A stretch of 28,399 bases of DNA from contig CAZFXN010000040.1 of NCBI GenBank assembly GCA_964523015.1, forward strand, positions 1-28,399, read 5' to 3'. This document shows, piece after piece, positions 1 through 8,407 of this stretch. The translations under genes and the position numbers were made by a program. Every line of letters starts with the position of its first letter. Within the stretch, counting starts at the first letter, position 1. The notes under the pieces are model-generated. The model saw nothing but the letters and a program-made list of their open reading frames with translations, had not been told where the DNA came from and did no database searches. This DNA comes from JAWXBT01 sp964523015 (lineage in GTDB: Bacteria > Bdellovibrionota_C > UBA2361 > J135).

Positions 1-155
1 AATTAGGGTGAATCGATGTCAATTTGAGAGGTCTGCGGAGGCTTTCCTTTGGCGCTATCCCTATTTATCTTCTTTATAATCTAGATTGTTTTCCACCACT
101 TAGACGCCTTATCTTAATGCCATTCGGGACGGTTCCCTAATTGCGTAAGCTTGAA
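1..155. other. Short non-coding edge, nothing recognised
   Basis: This lies downstream of the minus-strand hydrolase gene. It shows no convincing open reading frame. Visible structures are an 8-bp inverted repeat (AATTAGGG at 1-8, CCCTAATT at 135-142) and the palindrome AATCTAGATT near 80-89. Neither has a T run, so neither is a clear terminator. A structured RNA continuing outside the window cannot be excluded. Confidence 0.3.
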
Positions 156-989
156 CTACCTATTAAACCGCTTCGAATTGCCTTTCAGAAACTTATGAAC
201 CTGCTCAGAGAACCACTGGGGGTGCTCAATCATTGGAGCGTGGCCGCAGTTTTTAATAGTAATTAACTGGCTGTTTTTGATGTTTTTATGAAAAGTCTCG
301 GCAACATCCATAGTTGTTACCTCATCATCCTCACCCCATAAAAGCAGGGTTGGCACATTGATCTTTTTAAGTAGATCAAGGAGGTAATCTTTTTTTGCGC
401 TTCTAGCAGCGTTAATTATATTTAAAACATTTCGCTTCTCTTTTATGACTTGATAGATAGTATCAACCGCAGCATCAGTAATAAATTTTTTATTATGAAA
501 AACTCTAGCCATCTGATCACGAATAAATCGTTGATCGGGACGAATTGGCAATGAATCAACTGTATGTTCGTAAAGGCCTGAGGTTCCGGCTAAGATCATG
601 CAATCAACTACCTCTGGTGCGGCCATACAGAGTCTTAGTGCTACATGCCCACCCATCGAATTACCACATAAGATAACTGGATCTAATTTTCTCTCTTTTA
701 AGAAATACCAAGTATAGACTGCTAATGACTTTACCTTTACATCATTTCTTGGGGCAGTAAGCAGTGGAAACTGTAAAGCTATTGGCGTTGTATAACTCTC
801 CATTAATGGAAAAACATCATCCCAATTCGAGAGTGCTCCAAATAATCCGTGTAGTAGGATCATCTCTGGGCCGTTACCGCCCTGCTCAACTGTAATAAAA
901 CCAGGATCTTCTCTATTGCGCAGCCACTGAGGTACCGGAGTATCCAGCTGTTCAATTAATTTATCTGCGTCATCAAAGTTATCTGTCAA
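156..989 (-). CDS. Alpha/beta-hydrolase fold protein
   Basis: This is a 277-aa cytoplasmic alpha/beta hydrolase with no signal peptide. The oxyanion-loop motif HGLFG is at residues 47-51. The nucleophile elbow GNSMGG is at 109-114 (Ser111), the acid is probably Asp222 in WGEDDEVT, and His250 lies in NCGHAPMIEHP, so the catalytic triad is complete. The length fits esterase or C-C hydrolase (MhpC-like) relatives; the substrate cannot be read from sequence. The only long reading frame starts at TTG, which sits inside a 13-bp tandem repeat and has no visible Shine-Dalgarno. The next internal Met (residue 43) would remove part of the fold, so TTG is kept with caution. It follows parE by 72 bases on the same strand and may be the last gene of that transcription unit. 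Confidence 0.85.
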   Translation of the reverse strand: MTDNFDDADKLIEQLDTPVPQWLRNREDPGFITVEQGGNGPEMILLHGLFGALSNWDDVFPLMESYTTPIALQFPLLTAPRNDVKVKSLAVYTWYFLKERKLDPVILCGNSMGGHVALRLCMAAPEVVDCMILAGTSGLYEHTVDSLPIRPDQRFIRDQMARVFHNKKFITDAAVDTIYQVIKEKRNVLNIINAARSAKKDYLLDLLKKINVPTLLLWGEDDEVTTMDVAETFHKNIKNSQLITIKNCGHAPMIEHPQWFSEQVHKFLKGNSKRFNR

Positions 990-1025
990 AATTGTCTGCC
1001 AAAATTATCTGTCAAAATTATCTGT
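974..1025. repeat. 13-bp tandem repeat, 4 copies, spanning a start codon
   Basis: Four head-to-tail copies of a 13-bp unit (consensus CAAAATTATCTGT on the plus strand) are present. The two copies nearest parE are identical and the others differ at one or two positions. Read on the minus strand, each of three copies carries a TTGACA hexamer; in the fourth it reads TTGGCA. The TTG of the copy nearest the gene is the proposed start codon of the hydrolase. Confidence 0.9.
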
Positions 1026-1061
1026 CACTAAAATATTTCCGTAACTAACAGCTTATTAAAA

Positions 1062-3005
1062 CTAGAGATCTACTAAGAGCCGATGAGCGTTATCTTGAAT
1101 CAGCCGATATCTAGCAGAAGAATCCTTTCCTAACAAATCATTGAGCAGCTCCTCTGTCTTCTTTGCATCTGTTGGAATAATCTTTAGTAAAGTTCGTGTC
1201 TTAGGATTCATCGTCGTTGACCAAAGTGTGCTTGGGTTCATCTCACCTAATCCCTTAAATCTAGTAATCTGAGGCTTTGCTCTCTTACTGTTTTGTTTTA
1301 ACACCTTTGCCTTCTCGTCATCAGAGTAAACCCAAAGATCCTCTACTTTAGAGCCAGAACCGTATTTTATACGATATAGCGGACATAATCCGATATATAG
1401 ATGTCCCTTTTCAACAAGTGGCTTCATGCAAGTATAGAAAAAGGCGATCAAAAGAGCGGCAATATGCATACCGTCTGCGTCAGCATCGGTAAGAATAATA
1501 ACCTTACCGTATCGCAATTTAGCTAAATTTACGACCTCTCCATATCCACAACCAAGAGCGGAATTAAGATCACTTAGCTCACGGTTGTCTTGTATTTTAG
1601 TTCCAACAGCAGAGATAGAGTTAAGAATCTTGCCACGTAGAGGTAAGATCGCTTGAGTCTTTCGATCACGAGCCTGCTTTGCGCTTCCACCCGCGGAATC
1701 ACCCTCAACTATAAATATTTCAGAATCATCCGGTCTATTTGATGAACAATCAGCGAGCTTACCCGGCAAAGTCAGCCGATGACTAATACCAACTTTACGA
1801 CTAACACTTTCTGCTGCAGCTCTAGAGGCAGCCCGAGCTTTTGCTGCTAATGTAATTCTCTCAACTAAGAGTGCAGCAAGTTTCGGCTTTGAATTAAGGG
1901 TATTTTCAAATTGCTTCGTGACTCCCTCAACATGGCCAGCAACTTCAGGATTATTTAATCTATCCTTAGTTTGGCCTTGAAATTGTAGGTCCATCTCTTT
2001 TCCAGGAATATTGACCGAAAGAACTGCAACAAGCCCCTCCCTAATGTCTTCACCGGTTAGCTTAACTCCCTTAGGAATAAGATTGTGCACTGACATGTAG
2101 TTACGGATCGCCTTAGAAAGCCCAGATTTAAAGCCCTCTTCATGAGTACCACCATCTTTGGTGCAGATACCATTAACATAAGATCTTATGATAATCGCTG
2201 TTGATTCAGTCCAGGCAAAAGCAGCTTGAACCTTTACCCCTTTTTCCTGCTCAATAAAGAAAGAGTCTTCACCAACAAGTTTATCCTTCTCTTTGGCTCC
2301 TTCCTTTTCTAGCAATTTTCTAAGAAATGCTTCTATGCCATCATCAAAACGAAATGTTTTCTTTTCGCTTTTAGTTTCATTATTAAAGTTAATTTCTAGA
2401 CCGCGATTTAAAAAAGCTTTCTCTTCAAGAGTTTTCTCAAGTAGATCAGAGGAAAAAGTTGTCCGGCTAAAAATCTCAGGATCGGGCTTAAAAAATATCT
2501 GGGTTCCTGTTTTTTTGGAGGCTTTTCCTTTTTGTAATTTCGATGTTGGCTTACCCTGAGAGAAACTCTGCTTCCATTCAGCTCCATCACGCCAAACTGT
2601 CGCTTCTAATTTAATAGACAAAGCATTAACAACTGAAGCACCAACACCGTGAAGTCCGCCAGCCGAAACATAGTTGTGATCTGAAAATTTACCACCCGCA
2701 TGTAGCACTGTTAAAATTATCTCTAGCGCGCTCTTTTTGAATTTCTTGTGAGTATCAACAGGTATTCCGCGACCATTATCCTCAACTGTTACGGTTTCGC
2801 CGTTCTTATGTAATGTCACAAAAATCTTATCGGCATGACCGTTCATTACTTCATCAATGGAATTATCAAGTATCTCATGTACTAAGTGATGAAGCCCTTG
2901 TAATGTATCGGTGCCACCAATATACATACCAGGACGCCGACGAACCGGTTCTAAGCCTTCTAAAACCTCGATATCTTCTGCTTTGTAAGTTGTTTTTTTG
3001 GACAT
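1062..3005 (-). CDS. parE: DNA topoisomerase IV subunit B
   Basis: This is the ATPase/TOPRIM subunit of a type IIA topoisomerase (647 aa). It starts MSKKTTYKAEDIEVLEGLEP and has the GHKL ATP-binding motifs: HEILDNSIDE near residue 45, EDNGRGIP near 75 and GGLHGVGASVVNALS near 117. The TOPRIM region follows, with EGDSAGGSAKQARDRKTQA, the metal-binding DADADG, and a closing FKGLGEM motif. The compact length, without the roughly 170-aa insertion of enterobacterial GyrB, and the partner gene directly upstream favour ParE over GyrB. Only 16 bases separate it from parC, so the two are certainly co-transcribed. No strong Shine-Dalgarno is visible before the ATG. In the cell it decatenates daughter chromosomes together with ParC. 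Confidence 0.9.
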   Translation of the reverse strand: MSKKTTYKAEDIEVLEGLEPVRRRPGMYIGGTDTLQGLHHLVHEILDNSIDEVMNGHADKIFVTLHKNGETVTVEDNGRGIPVDTHKKFKKSALEIILTVLHAGGKFSDHNYVSAGGLHGVGASVVNALSIKLEATVWRDGAEWKQSFSQGKPTSKLQKGKASKKTGTQIFFKPDPEIFSRTTFSSDLLEKTLEEKAFLNRGLEINFNNETKSEKKTFRFDDGIEAFLRKLLEKEGAKEKDKLVGEDSFFIEQEKGVKVQAAFAWTESTAIIIRSYVNGICTKDGGTHEEGFKSGLSKAIRNYMSVHNLIPKGVKLTGEDIREGLVAVLSVNIPGKEMDLQFQGQTKDRLNNPEVAGHVEGVTKQFENTLNSKPKLAALLVERITLAAKARAASRAAAESVSRKVGISHRLTLPGKLADCSSNRPDDSEIFIVEGDSAGGSAKQARDRKTQAILPLRGKILNSISAVGTKIQDNRELSDLNSALGCGYGEVVNLAKLRYGKVIILTDADADGMHIAALLIAFFYTCMKPLVEKGHLYIGLCPLYRIKYGSGSKVEDLWVYSDDEKAKVLKQNSKRAKPQITRFKGLGEMNPSTLWSTTMNPKTRTLLKIIPTDAKKTEELLNDLLGKDSSARYRLIQDNAHRLLVDL

Positions 3006-3021
3006 AAATATAAAAATCTAA

Positions 3022-5325
3022 CTATAAAACTTTTGCTCCCTTAACCTCTCCACGGGCAATTACTTTTTTGCCTTTGAGCCCACGGCGTCCCTCAGTAAAC
3101 TCAGAAACAGAAACTTCCTTTGGTGTGCCTGACTCTAGATCAAGTTCTATCTTGCTTCCTTTGGAAGTCGGTACCATTGAGACAACCCTATCGCCATCTT
3201 TCAGACCCATAGCTATTACACCAACAGCAGCTCCCTCACGATCTGGAACTTCATCTGATTTAATAGTAAGACCATGACCAGTTTTTGTAACAAAGGTAAC
3301 TTTGCCTGTTTTTATGCAAACTGCCACCATGTTATCCTCTCCTCTAAGGCGCATAACCCTTTTGCCACTTTTCTTAATTGAGGTAAGGCCCTCAATCTTT
3401 GTTGCCGATGCCATGCCATCAGTAGTTACCATCAAGATAACATCGCCATTTTTTAAGTTGCTTCCTTTCAAGTTACTTCCTGAAGTAGAAAACATCTCTC
3501 CTTGGGCTTTTTTTACATCTGCAGTGCTTGCTAAGATCCCAAAGCTCTCTACAATTTTCTCGCCATCTTTAAATTTTAAAATTTTCTGAACCGGGCTACC
3601 GTAGCCGCTTGAAGCAGGAATCTCAGTCACTGACAAAGCGTAAATATTGCCAAGGTTTGTAAATAGCGCAATTGAATCAACGGTATTAAGAGCGTGAACC
3701 CTAAAGAGACTATCCCCCTCTCTTAAACGTGTACCGGTAACATCATTGCTTTGGCGAATTCTTTTTAACCAACCGTCAGCACTTATAAGAGCATGAACAT
3801 CTTCTTTAACAATGTAAGCAGACTCATCAAGGGTTACCTCAATCTCGTCTTGATCTTTTATGATCTCGCAACGCCGCTTATCTCCATAAGTTTCAGCAAT
3901 CTTTTGAAGTTCGTCGCGAACAATTTTTGCTAATGCCTTTTTGTTTTTAAGAATCTTATCTATTTCAGTAACCCGTGTCTCTTTAAGCTTTAATTCAGCT
4001 CGAATATCTTCAATAGAGGTCCTCGATAGTTGATAGATACGCATATCAACGATAGCAATGGATTGGATTTCAGAAAGTTTAAATCTCTTTCTTAACTTTT
4101 CAGCGGCATCAGATCGTCCATCGCTCTTTCTAACGATCTTTATAACTTCATCAAGGGCGTCATAGATCTTAACAAACCCTTCTAATATGTGGATTCTCTC
4201 TAAAAGTTTCTTTTTCTCATAGAGCAAACGCTTTTCTGTTACCTCTATTCGAAATTCCAAGAAGTGTCTTAGCATCTCTTTAAGAGAGACTAATTCTGGT
4301 CGACAGGTCGATGTTCCCTTTTGAGGAATGAGCGCAGTCATGTTAACTGCAAAGTTTGACTCAAGCGGGGTATTTTTAAATAAATATGCCATCGCTGCAT
4401 CTGCACTAGCACCGCTAGTAAGCTCTAGCACAACCCTTACAACATCTGTTGATTCATCACGCACATCAACTAATTGAGGAACTTTACGGTCGATAATTAA
4501 ATTAGCGATTTTTTCTACTAACTGAGATTTATCTAGGGAGTAAGGAATGCTCGTAATGATAATGTGTTTCTTTCCACGATGACCATCTTCTAAATTCCAC
4601 TCACCACGCATCCGAACCTGGCCACGACCAGTACGATACATTTCATTAAGCTCTTTTCTGGTATTTAAAACCGTACAACCAGTTGGAAAGTCGGGAGCTT
4701 TTATGGTAGTGACAAGTTTTTCTATTGAAATATCTGGATCATCTATCAATTCTATTAATGCTTTTACCGTATCTCTAAGATTATGAGGCGGAATACTGGT
4801 CGCCATACCAACGGCGATACCCATAGCACCATTGATAAGTAGATTTGGTATCTTACTTGGCAAAACAGAAGGCTCTACTTCAGTACCATCAAAATTATCA
4901 CGATAATAAACTGTCTCTTCATCGATTTCACCAATCAGCTCAATTGCAAGTCGTGTTAACTTAGCCTCAGTATATCGATAAGCCGCTGGGCTATCCCCAT
5001 CAATAGATCCAAAATTTCCCTGCCCATCAACTAGCGGGTAGCGCATAGAAAAGCTCTGGGCCATTCGAACCATAGCTTCATAGCAAGCAGAATCACCATG
5101 CGGATGGAATCTCGCTAGAACCCCACCAACAACAGCGGCTGATTTTCGATAACCACCCTCAGGAGTCAGTTTTAAAAACTTATACATATCGAAAAGGATC
5201 CTGCGCTGTACTGGCTTTAATCCATCTCGGACATCAGGCAGGGCTCGCGAAGACACAACACTCAAGGCATAGGTTAGGTATCGATCTCTTGATTCTTTCT
5301 CAAGGCTAGTTTCAATTATAGGCAT
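3022..5325 (-). CDS. parC: DNA topoisomerase IV subunit A
   Basis: This is the DNA-cleaving subunit of topoisomerase IV (767 aa). The breakage-reunion domain has VRDGLKPVQRRIL near residue 32 and the quinolone-determining stretch HPHGDSACYEAMVR with Asp78, Ser79 and Glu83, the susceptible-type residues. The catalytic tyrosine is Tyr118 in AAYRYTE. The C-terminal beta-pinwheel begins ISADGWLKRI, and its first blade lacks the GyrA box (QRRGGKG), which is why I call ParC rather than GyrA. A GRRGLKG string appears only at the extreme C-terminus. An internal duplication reading SGSNLKGSNLKNG lies in the pinwheel. It starts 28 bases after cpaE stops, so the topoisomerase genes probably share transcripts with the pilus genes, an unusual context. 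Confidence 0.88.
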   Translation of the reverse strand: MPIIETSLEKESRDRYLTYALSVVSSRALPDVRDGLKPVQRRILFDMYKFLKLTPEGGYRKSAAVVGGVLARFHPHGDSACYEAMVRMAQSFSMRYPLVDGQGNFGSIDGDSPAAYRYTEAKLTRLAIELIGEIDEETVYYRDNFDGTEVEPSVLPSKIPNLLINGAMGIAVGMATSIPPHNLRDTVKALIELIDDPDISIEKLVTTIKAPDFPTGCTVLNTRKELNEMYRTGRGQVRMRGEWNLEDGHRGKKHIIITSIPYSLDKSQLVEKIANLIIDRKVPQLVDVRDESTDVVRVVLELTSGASADAAMAYLFKNTPLESNFAVNMTALIPQKGTSTCRPELVSLKEMLRHFLEFRIEVTEKRLLYEKKKLLERIHILEGFVKIYDALDEVIKIVRKSDGRSDAAEKLRKRFKLSEIQSIAIVDMRIYQLSRTSIEDIRAELKLKETRVTEIDKILKNKKALAKIVRDELQKIAETYGDKRRCEIIKDQDEIEVTLDESAYIVKEDVHALISADGWLKRIRQSNDVTGTRLREGDSLFRVHALNTVDSIALFTNLGNIYALSVTEIPASSGYGSPVQKILKFKDGEKIVESFGILASTADVKKAQGEMFSTSGSNLKGSNLKNGDVILMVTTDGMASATKIEGLTSIKKSGKRVMRLRGEDNMVAVCIKTGKVTFVTKTGHGLTIKSDEVPDREGAAVGVIAMGLKDGDRVVSMVPTSKGSKIELDLESGTPKEVSVSEFTEGRRGLKGKKVIARGEVKGAKVL
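3451..3480. repeat. Degenerate 15-bp tandem duplication inside parC
   Basis: Two adjacent 15-bp units encode GSNLK-GSNLK in the ParC C-terminal domain. They differ at third codon positions, so this is an older duplication than the other repeats in the window. It keeps the reading frame. Confidence 0.75.
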
Positions 5326-5353
5326 GTAAGTACAACTAGGTTAGTTTAAAAGA

Positions 5354-6595
5354 TTACTTTACAAACTGTTTAAATTTTCCGACCAGTTTATCGACTACTC
5401 CGCTCTCTGCAGTGTAACCGAAAGGACAAAGGTTGAAAGCTATCTTAATTATACTTTGCCTACAAGAATCCTCAGCAAGATCGAATAGGGATTGTCCTGG
5501 AGCACCCCATTGGCGGCCAGTCTCAGTAAATGGAATGGTATAAAGACTAGCTTCTGGCGGCATTAAATTCATCTGAGCAATCTCTCCAGCTAAAACTTCA
5601 GGTGAAATTAAACGTCCAGTATAGGCGTTAAGCAAAACATTCCATCTGGTGAAATCAAACTCCCCTGAATTTCCTGACTCTGCCTTAAGCCTCTGCAGAT
5701 TATCAAGAGTTTGGCGCACTGACATTCCATCATCATCAGTAACTAAAAGAACGATCTGACAATGTGGCAAGGCAGCGAAGGTCGAGACTCCCCAAGACCG
5801 TCCAAGATCTAAGATAATTGTATCAAAATCGGCTCTCAAAGAATTGAGCAGGGTATTAATGTACCCCGTAGAAGATGGTGCCCCATCTAAAACGTCAGCT
5901 TTAAGGTGAAATCCCTCGTTATAAAGAAGAGGCTGTCCAATTGCTAATAATTTTCCATCATACCCTTCAACAGGGGAAAGTAGCTCATTAATCCTATCAG
6001 GAGTAACCTGCCCTTTTCGTATTGATTCCCCAACCGCCTCTCTTCGTTGCGAACTGACCCTGGCCCATGAAGTTATTTGAGGATTCACATCATCTAAATC
6101 AACAATAACTGAACTAACTCCATGCCTAGCCCAACATGCCCCAAGAGCTGTGGTTACCGTTGTTGCTCCAACACCACCTTTTAACTGAGCTATTCCAATA
6201 ATAAGACCTGCACCAACAGCGCCACTCTCATGCCTCTGTGCATCCATCAAAAATCCGGCCATATGAGCCACATCACCAAGCGGCATAACTTCAAGGTTAT
6301 ACTTTTTTCTTAAAGCAACACCACGATTCGCATAAATCTCATTTTCAAGCACGAGAGCAATAGGAATGTATTTAAAAAGCGCGCGAGTTTCCTGAATTAA
6401 ATCATCTAGCCGAGAGTACGATCCCGGACCTATGAAGCAGACATCCGGCGAGTTCGCTCTGTGCTCTCCTGGATCGTTAAGATTTAGGTCAATAAGCTCC
6501 GGGCTTTTAATGCCGGCTTCTTCGATAGCAAGATTAACTCTCCCTAATAGAGCAGCCCTTGTTTCTGGTTTTAAATCTATAATTGCTATCTTCAT
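5354..6595 (-). CDS. cpaE: CpaE/TadZ-type pilus localisation ATPase
   Basis: This is a 413-aa protein of the CpaE/TadZ branch of the MinD/ParA superfamily, which positions Tad pilus assembly at the pole. Residues 1-125 form a receiver-like domain (MKIAIIDLKPETR) that lacks the full set of phospho-acceptor acids, so it is an atypical receiver as in known CpaE proteins. The ATPase domain starts near residue 130 with a deviant Walker A, KGGVGATT (139-146). The usual lysine before the threonines is alanine, a variant I know from CpaE proteins. It continues with IVDLDDVNPQ (164-173) and a DTIILDLGRSWG motif. It lies 102 bases after a receiver gene and just before parC. The clear Tad neighbourhood supports the call. 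Confidence 0.85.
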   Translation of the reverse strand: MKIAIIDLKPETRAALLGRVNLAIEEAGIKSPELIDLNLNDPGEHRANSPDVCFIGPGSYSRLDDLIQETRALFKYIPIALVLENEIYANRGVALRKKYNLEVMPLGDVAHMAGFLMDAQRHESGAVGAGLIIGIAQLKGGVGATTVTTALGACWARHGVSSVIVDLDDVNPQITSWARVSSQRREAVGESIRKGQVTPDRINELLSPVEGYDGKLLAIGQPLLYNEGFHLKADVLDGAPSSTGYINTLLNSLRADFDTIILDLGRSWGVSTFAALPHCQIVLLVTDDDGMSVRQTLDNLQRLKAESGNSGEFDFTRWNVLLNAYTGRLISPEVLAGEIAQMNLMPPEASLYTIPFTETGRQWGAPGQSLFDLAEDSCRQSIIKIAFNLCPFGYTAESGVVDKLVGKFKQFVK

Positions 6596-6697
6596 ATTCT
6601 AGATATGGAATCACACAAAATTACAATTAATAGAATAGTTTATTATCCTCAGCGGAGAAATAGGAATAATTAGCCTAGCGTACTCTTTTAAAGGGGA

Positions 6698-7087
6698 TCA
6701 GGCTCTACCCTTTAGCACTTCATTCATAGTCTCAACAAGCTCCTCGACTACAAAAGGTTTTTGCAAAAAAGCATCAGCTCCTTGAAGCATAGCCCACTGA
6801 GCTGATTGAGGATCGCCTTTGGCGCTTACTACGATTACGCCGATCTTATTGCCTGACACACGCTTAATTTCACGACACATCTGAAAACCATCTTGCAGTG
6901 GCTTACCTTGCGCATCTACTAATACTAGGTCGAGCAGTACGATCTCTGGATTAAGAGACATCACCATCTGAGAGATCCCTCGTTTAAGATCAGGGCAAAT
7001 TGTTGGCTCGTGACCAGCCTCTTTTACAATCTCAGAGATTATAGCTGCCTGAGATTCTGAATCTTCTATTATTAGTACTTTTGCCAT
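6698..7087 (-). CDS. Single-domain response regulator (receiver only)
   Basis: This 129-aa protein is a CheY-like receiver domain and nothing else. Expected residues are present: acidic pair Glu8/Asp9, phospho-acceptor Asp53 in VLLDLVLVD, Ser88 in VVSAKGD and Lys110 in LQKPF. There is no DNA-binding or enzymatic output domain, so it should act by protein contact. Its place between a minor pilin gene (20 bases upstream) and cpaE suggests that it signals to the pilus machinery, possibly to CpaE, whose own receiver-like domain is degenerate. No histidine kinase is encoded in the window. The start at ATG 7087 is the only reasonable one; the Shine-Dalgarno is weak. Confidence 0.88.
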   Translation of the reverse strand: MAKVLIIEDSESQAAIISEIVKEAGHEPTICPDLKRGISQMVMSLNPEIVLLDLVLVDAQGKPLQDGFQMCREIKRVSGNKIGVIVVSAKGDPQSAQWAMLQGADAFLQKPFVVEELVETMNEVLKGRA

Positions 7088-7107
7088 AGAAAAGTAGTAT
7101 ACTTTAA

Positions 7108-8052
7108 TTACGTAGTAGGTTCAATTCCAGCAATTGAGGTGAGTGGTTTTATAATATAGGAGTTAACAATATAACTTCCCTTTCCATGGGCGTCCCCGGG
7201 CCAGGCAAGCCCACCAAAATAAGAGTGAATTCTAATATTGGCCACTCCTACGATCCAAAATGATGGCAGGTAAAGTGGCTTACAGTTAACTGTATCAACT
7301 CCACAGGGCTCTATTCTCGAGCCCTGTTTTTTGTCATCTATAGACAAAGTTCCATAATTGCTAGTTATCATATCACAAGCAGATGGTGATGTTGTCAAAG
7401 ATAATATCTTTTCTGTAGAATCTGGGGTTAAATTTCCTGACTCTCCAACCCAGGTAAGAAAAGGACATTCAAGAGCAGGAGAATTTCCATCAATATCAAC
7501 CTTTACCCTAAATATTCCGTATGAAATTTTAAGATCCTGAGGATCCACTTTATATAACCAACTAGATGATTGAGATGGTCCAACCTTAGTTAACGTATCA
7601 AGAAGGGATTCTGCGGCTTTTGACATTAAGTAACCAGGAGACTGGCCTTTAAGGATCTGTGAACGATCTGTCGATCCTGTTGTACCGAGACTTATTCCTT
7701 TACAAAAGGTAGGATCTGAGAACGATAAGTTTTTAGTAGAGCTAGGATTAGTAAGAAAACAAAAATTGTGGTTGTAAAGTTGAAATGGCTCAACGCCAAA
7801 GATGGGGTTGCAACCTGTGCTATCGTTTCCCACTGTTGGCGAACCTCCTAACTCTGCCTTGGGATCAGGTCCTGCAACTCCACATTCCCAATTTGGCTCT
7901 AGATTAATTAGATTTTTATAAAGAGAATCCTCTATTAACTGTTTAGTAAGTGGAATCCTTGAATAGTCAAACGCTGCCGCAGTCAATAGAAAAATTAACG
8001 GTAAAGCAATTGCAGCAACGATAAGATTTATAAGCCCACTTTCAGATCTCAT
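7108..8052 (-). CDS. TadE/TadG-like minor pilin, cysteine-rich
   Basis: This is a 314-aa protein with a short basic leader, a Gly followed by one hydrophobic helix (SGLINLIVAAIALPLIFLL, residues 5-23), then a large exported domain. That is the plan of TadE/TadG-type minor pilins, although the usual glutamate of the leader motif is replaced (LINLI). The exported part has at least nine cysteines, for example ECGVAG, GCNPIF, NFCFL, ALECPF and PCGVDTVNCKP, so it is probably disulfide-bonded. It lies between the small prepilin-like gene and the response regulator of the Tad cluster. I do not recognise a closer family; the assignment rests on topology and context. Confidence 0.6.
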   Translation of the reverse strand: MRSESGLINLIVAAIALPLIFLLTAAAFDYSRIPLTKQLIEDSLYKNLINLEPNWECGVAGPDPKAELGGSPTVGNDSTGCNPIFGVEPFQLYNHNFCFLTNPSSTKNLSFSDPTFCKGISLGTTGSTDRSQILKGQSPGYLMSKAAESLLDTLTKVGPSQSSSWLYKVDPQDLKISYGIFRVKVDIDGNSPALECPFLTWVGESGNLTPDSTEKILSLTTSPSACDMITSNYGTLSIDDKKQGSRIEPCGVDTVNCKPLYLPSFWIVGVANIRIHSYFGGLAWPGDAHGKGSYIVNSYIIKPLTSIAGIEPTT

Positions 8053-8135
8053 AGGCTTATATGATAAGTCGAAAAAACAACTTTTGAAAGAAGTTCATTT
8101 TAGAAGAGCTCTTAATTAGATATCAACAGCTAAGA

Positions 8136-8318
8136 CTATGGGGAGGGGGCGCTCCCTAGAGTACTATCTAAAACCTGAGAGGCCTCCATTAAGGAGCTAT
8201 CAGAAGTAAGGGTCGATTCAGCAGATTTGCTGAAAGTAAAATAGGCAGAAAAAATAACTATTCCAAGAAATGTCATTACTAGTACCATTTCAATTAGGGT
8301 ATTACCTTTCTGTCTCAT
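8136..8318 (-). CDS. Small type IV prepilin-like protein (60 aa)
   Basis: This 60-aa protein begins MRQKGNTLIEMVLVMTFLG, a textbook type IV prepilin signal. It has a four-residue basic leader, cleavage after Gly5, Glu at mature position +5, then about 20 hydrophobic residues. The mature part is only 55 aa, far shorter than type IVa major pilins and close to Flp-class size. A strong Shine-Dalgarno (AGGAG, 8323-8327) sits 4 bases before the ATG. It lies between tadC and the minor pilin gene with 80-90 base gaps on both sides, so it may carry its own promoter. It could be a pseudopilin that primes the pilus. Confidence 0.8.
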   Translation of the reverse strand: MRQKGNTLIEMVLVMTFLGIVIFSAYFTFSKSAESTLTSDSSLMEASQVLDSTLGSAPSP

Positions 8319-8407
8319 TATTCTCCTAGATACTTTATTTTTGATCTTTGCTTTGTTTTTAGTTCCTTGTTCTTTAATCGCACAGAGAAATCACCAAATA
8401 CTTTCAA

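Noticed and set aside
3022..5325. GyrA instead of ParC
   Set aside because: No GyrA box in the first pinwheel blade, and the ParC-type start of the C-terminal domain. The GRRGLKG string sits only at the very end of the protein.
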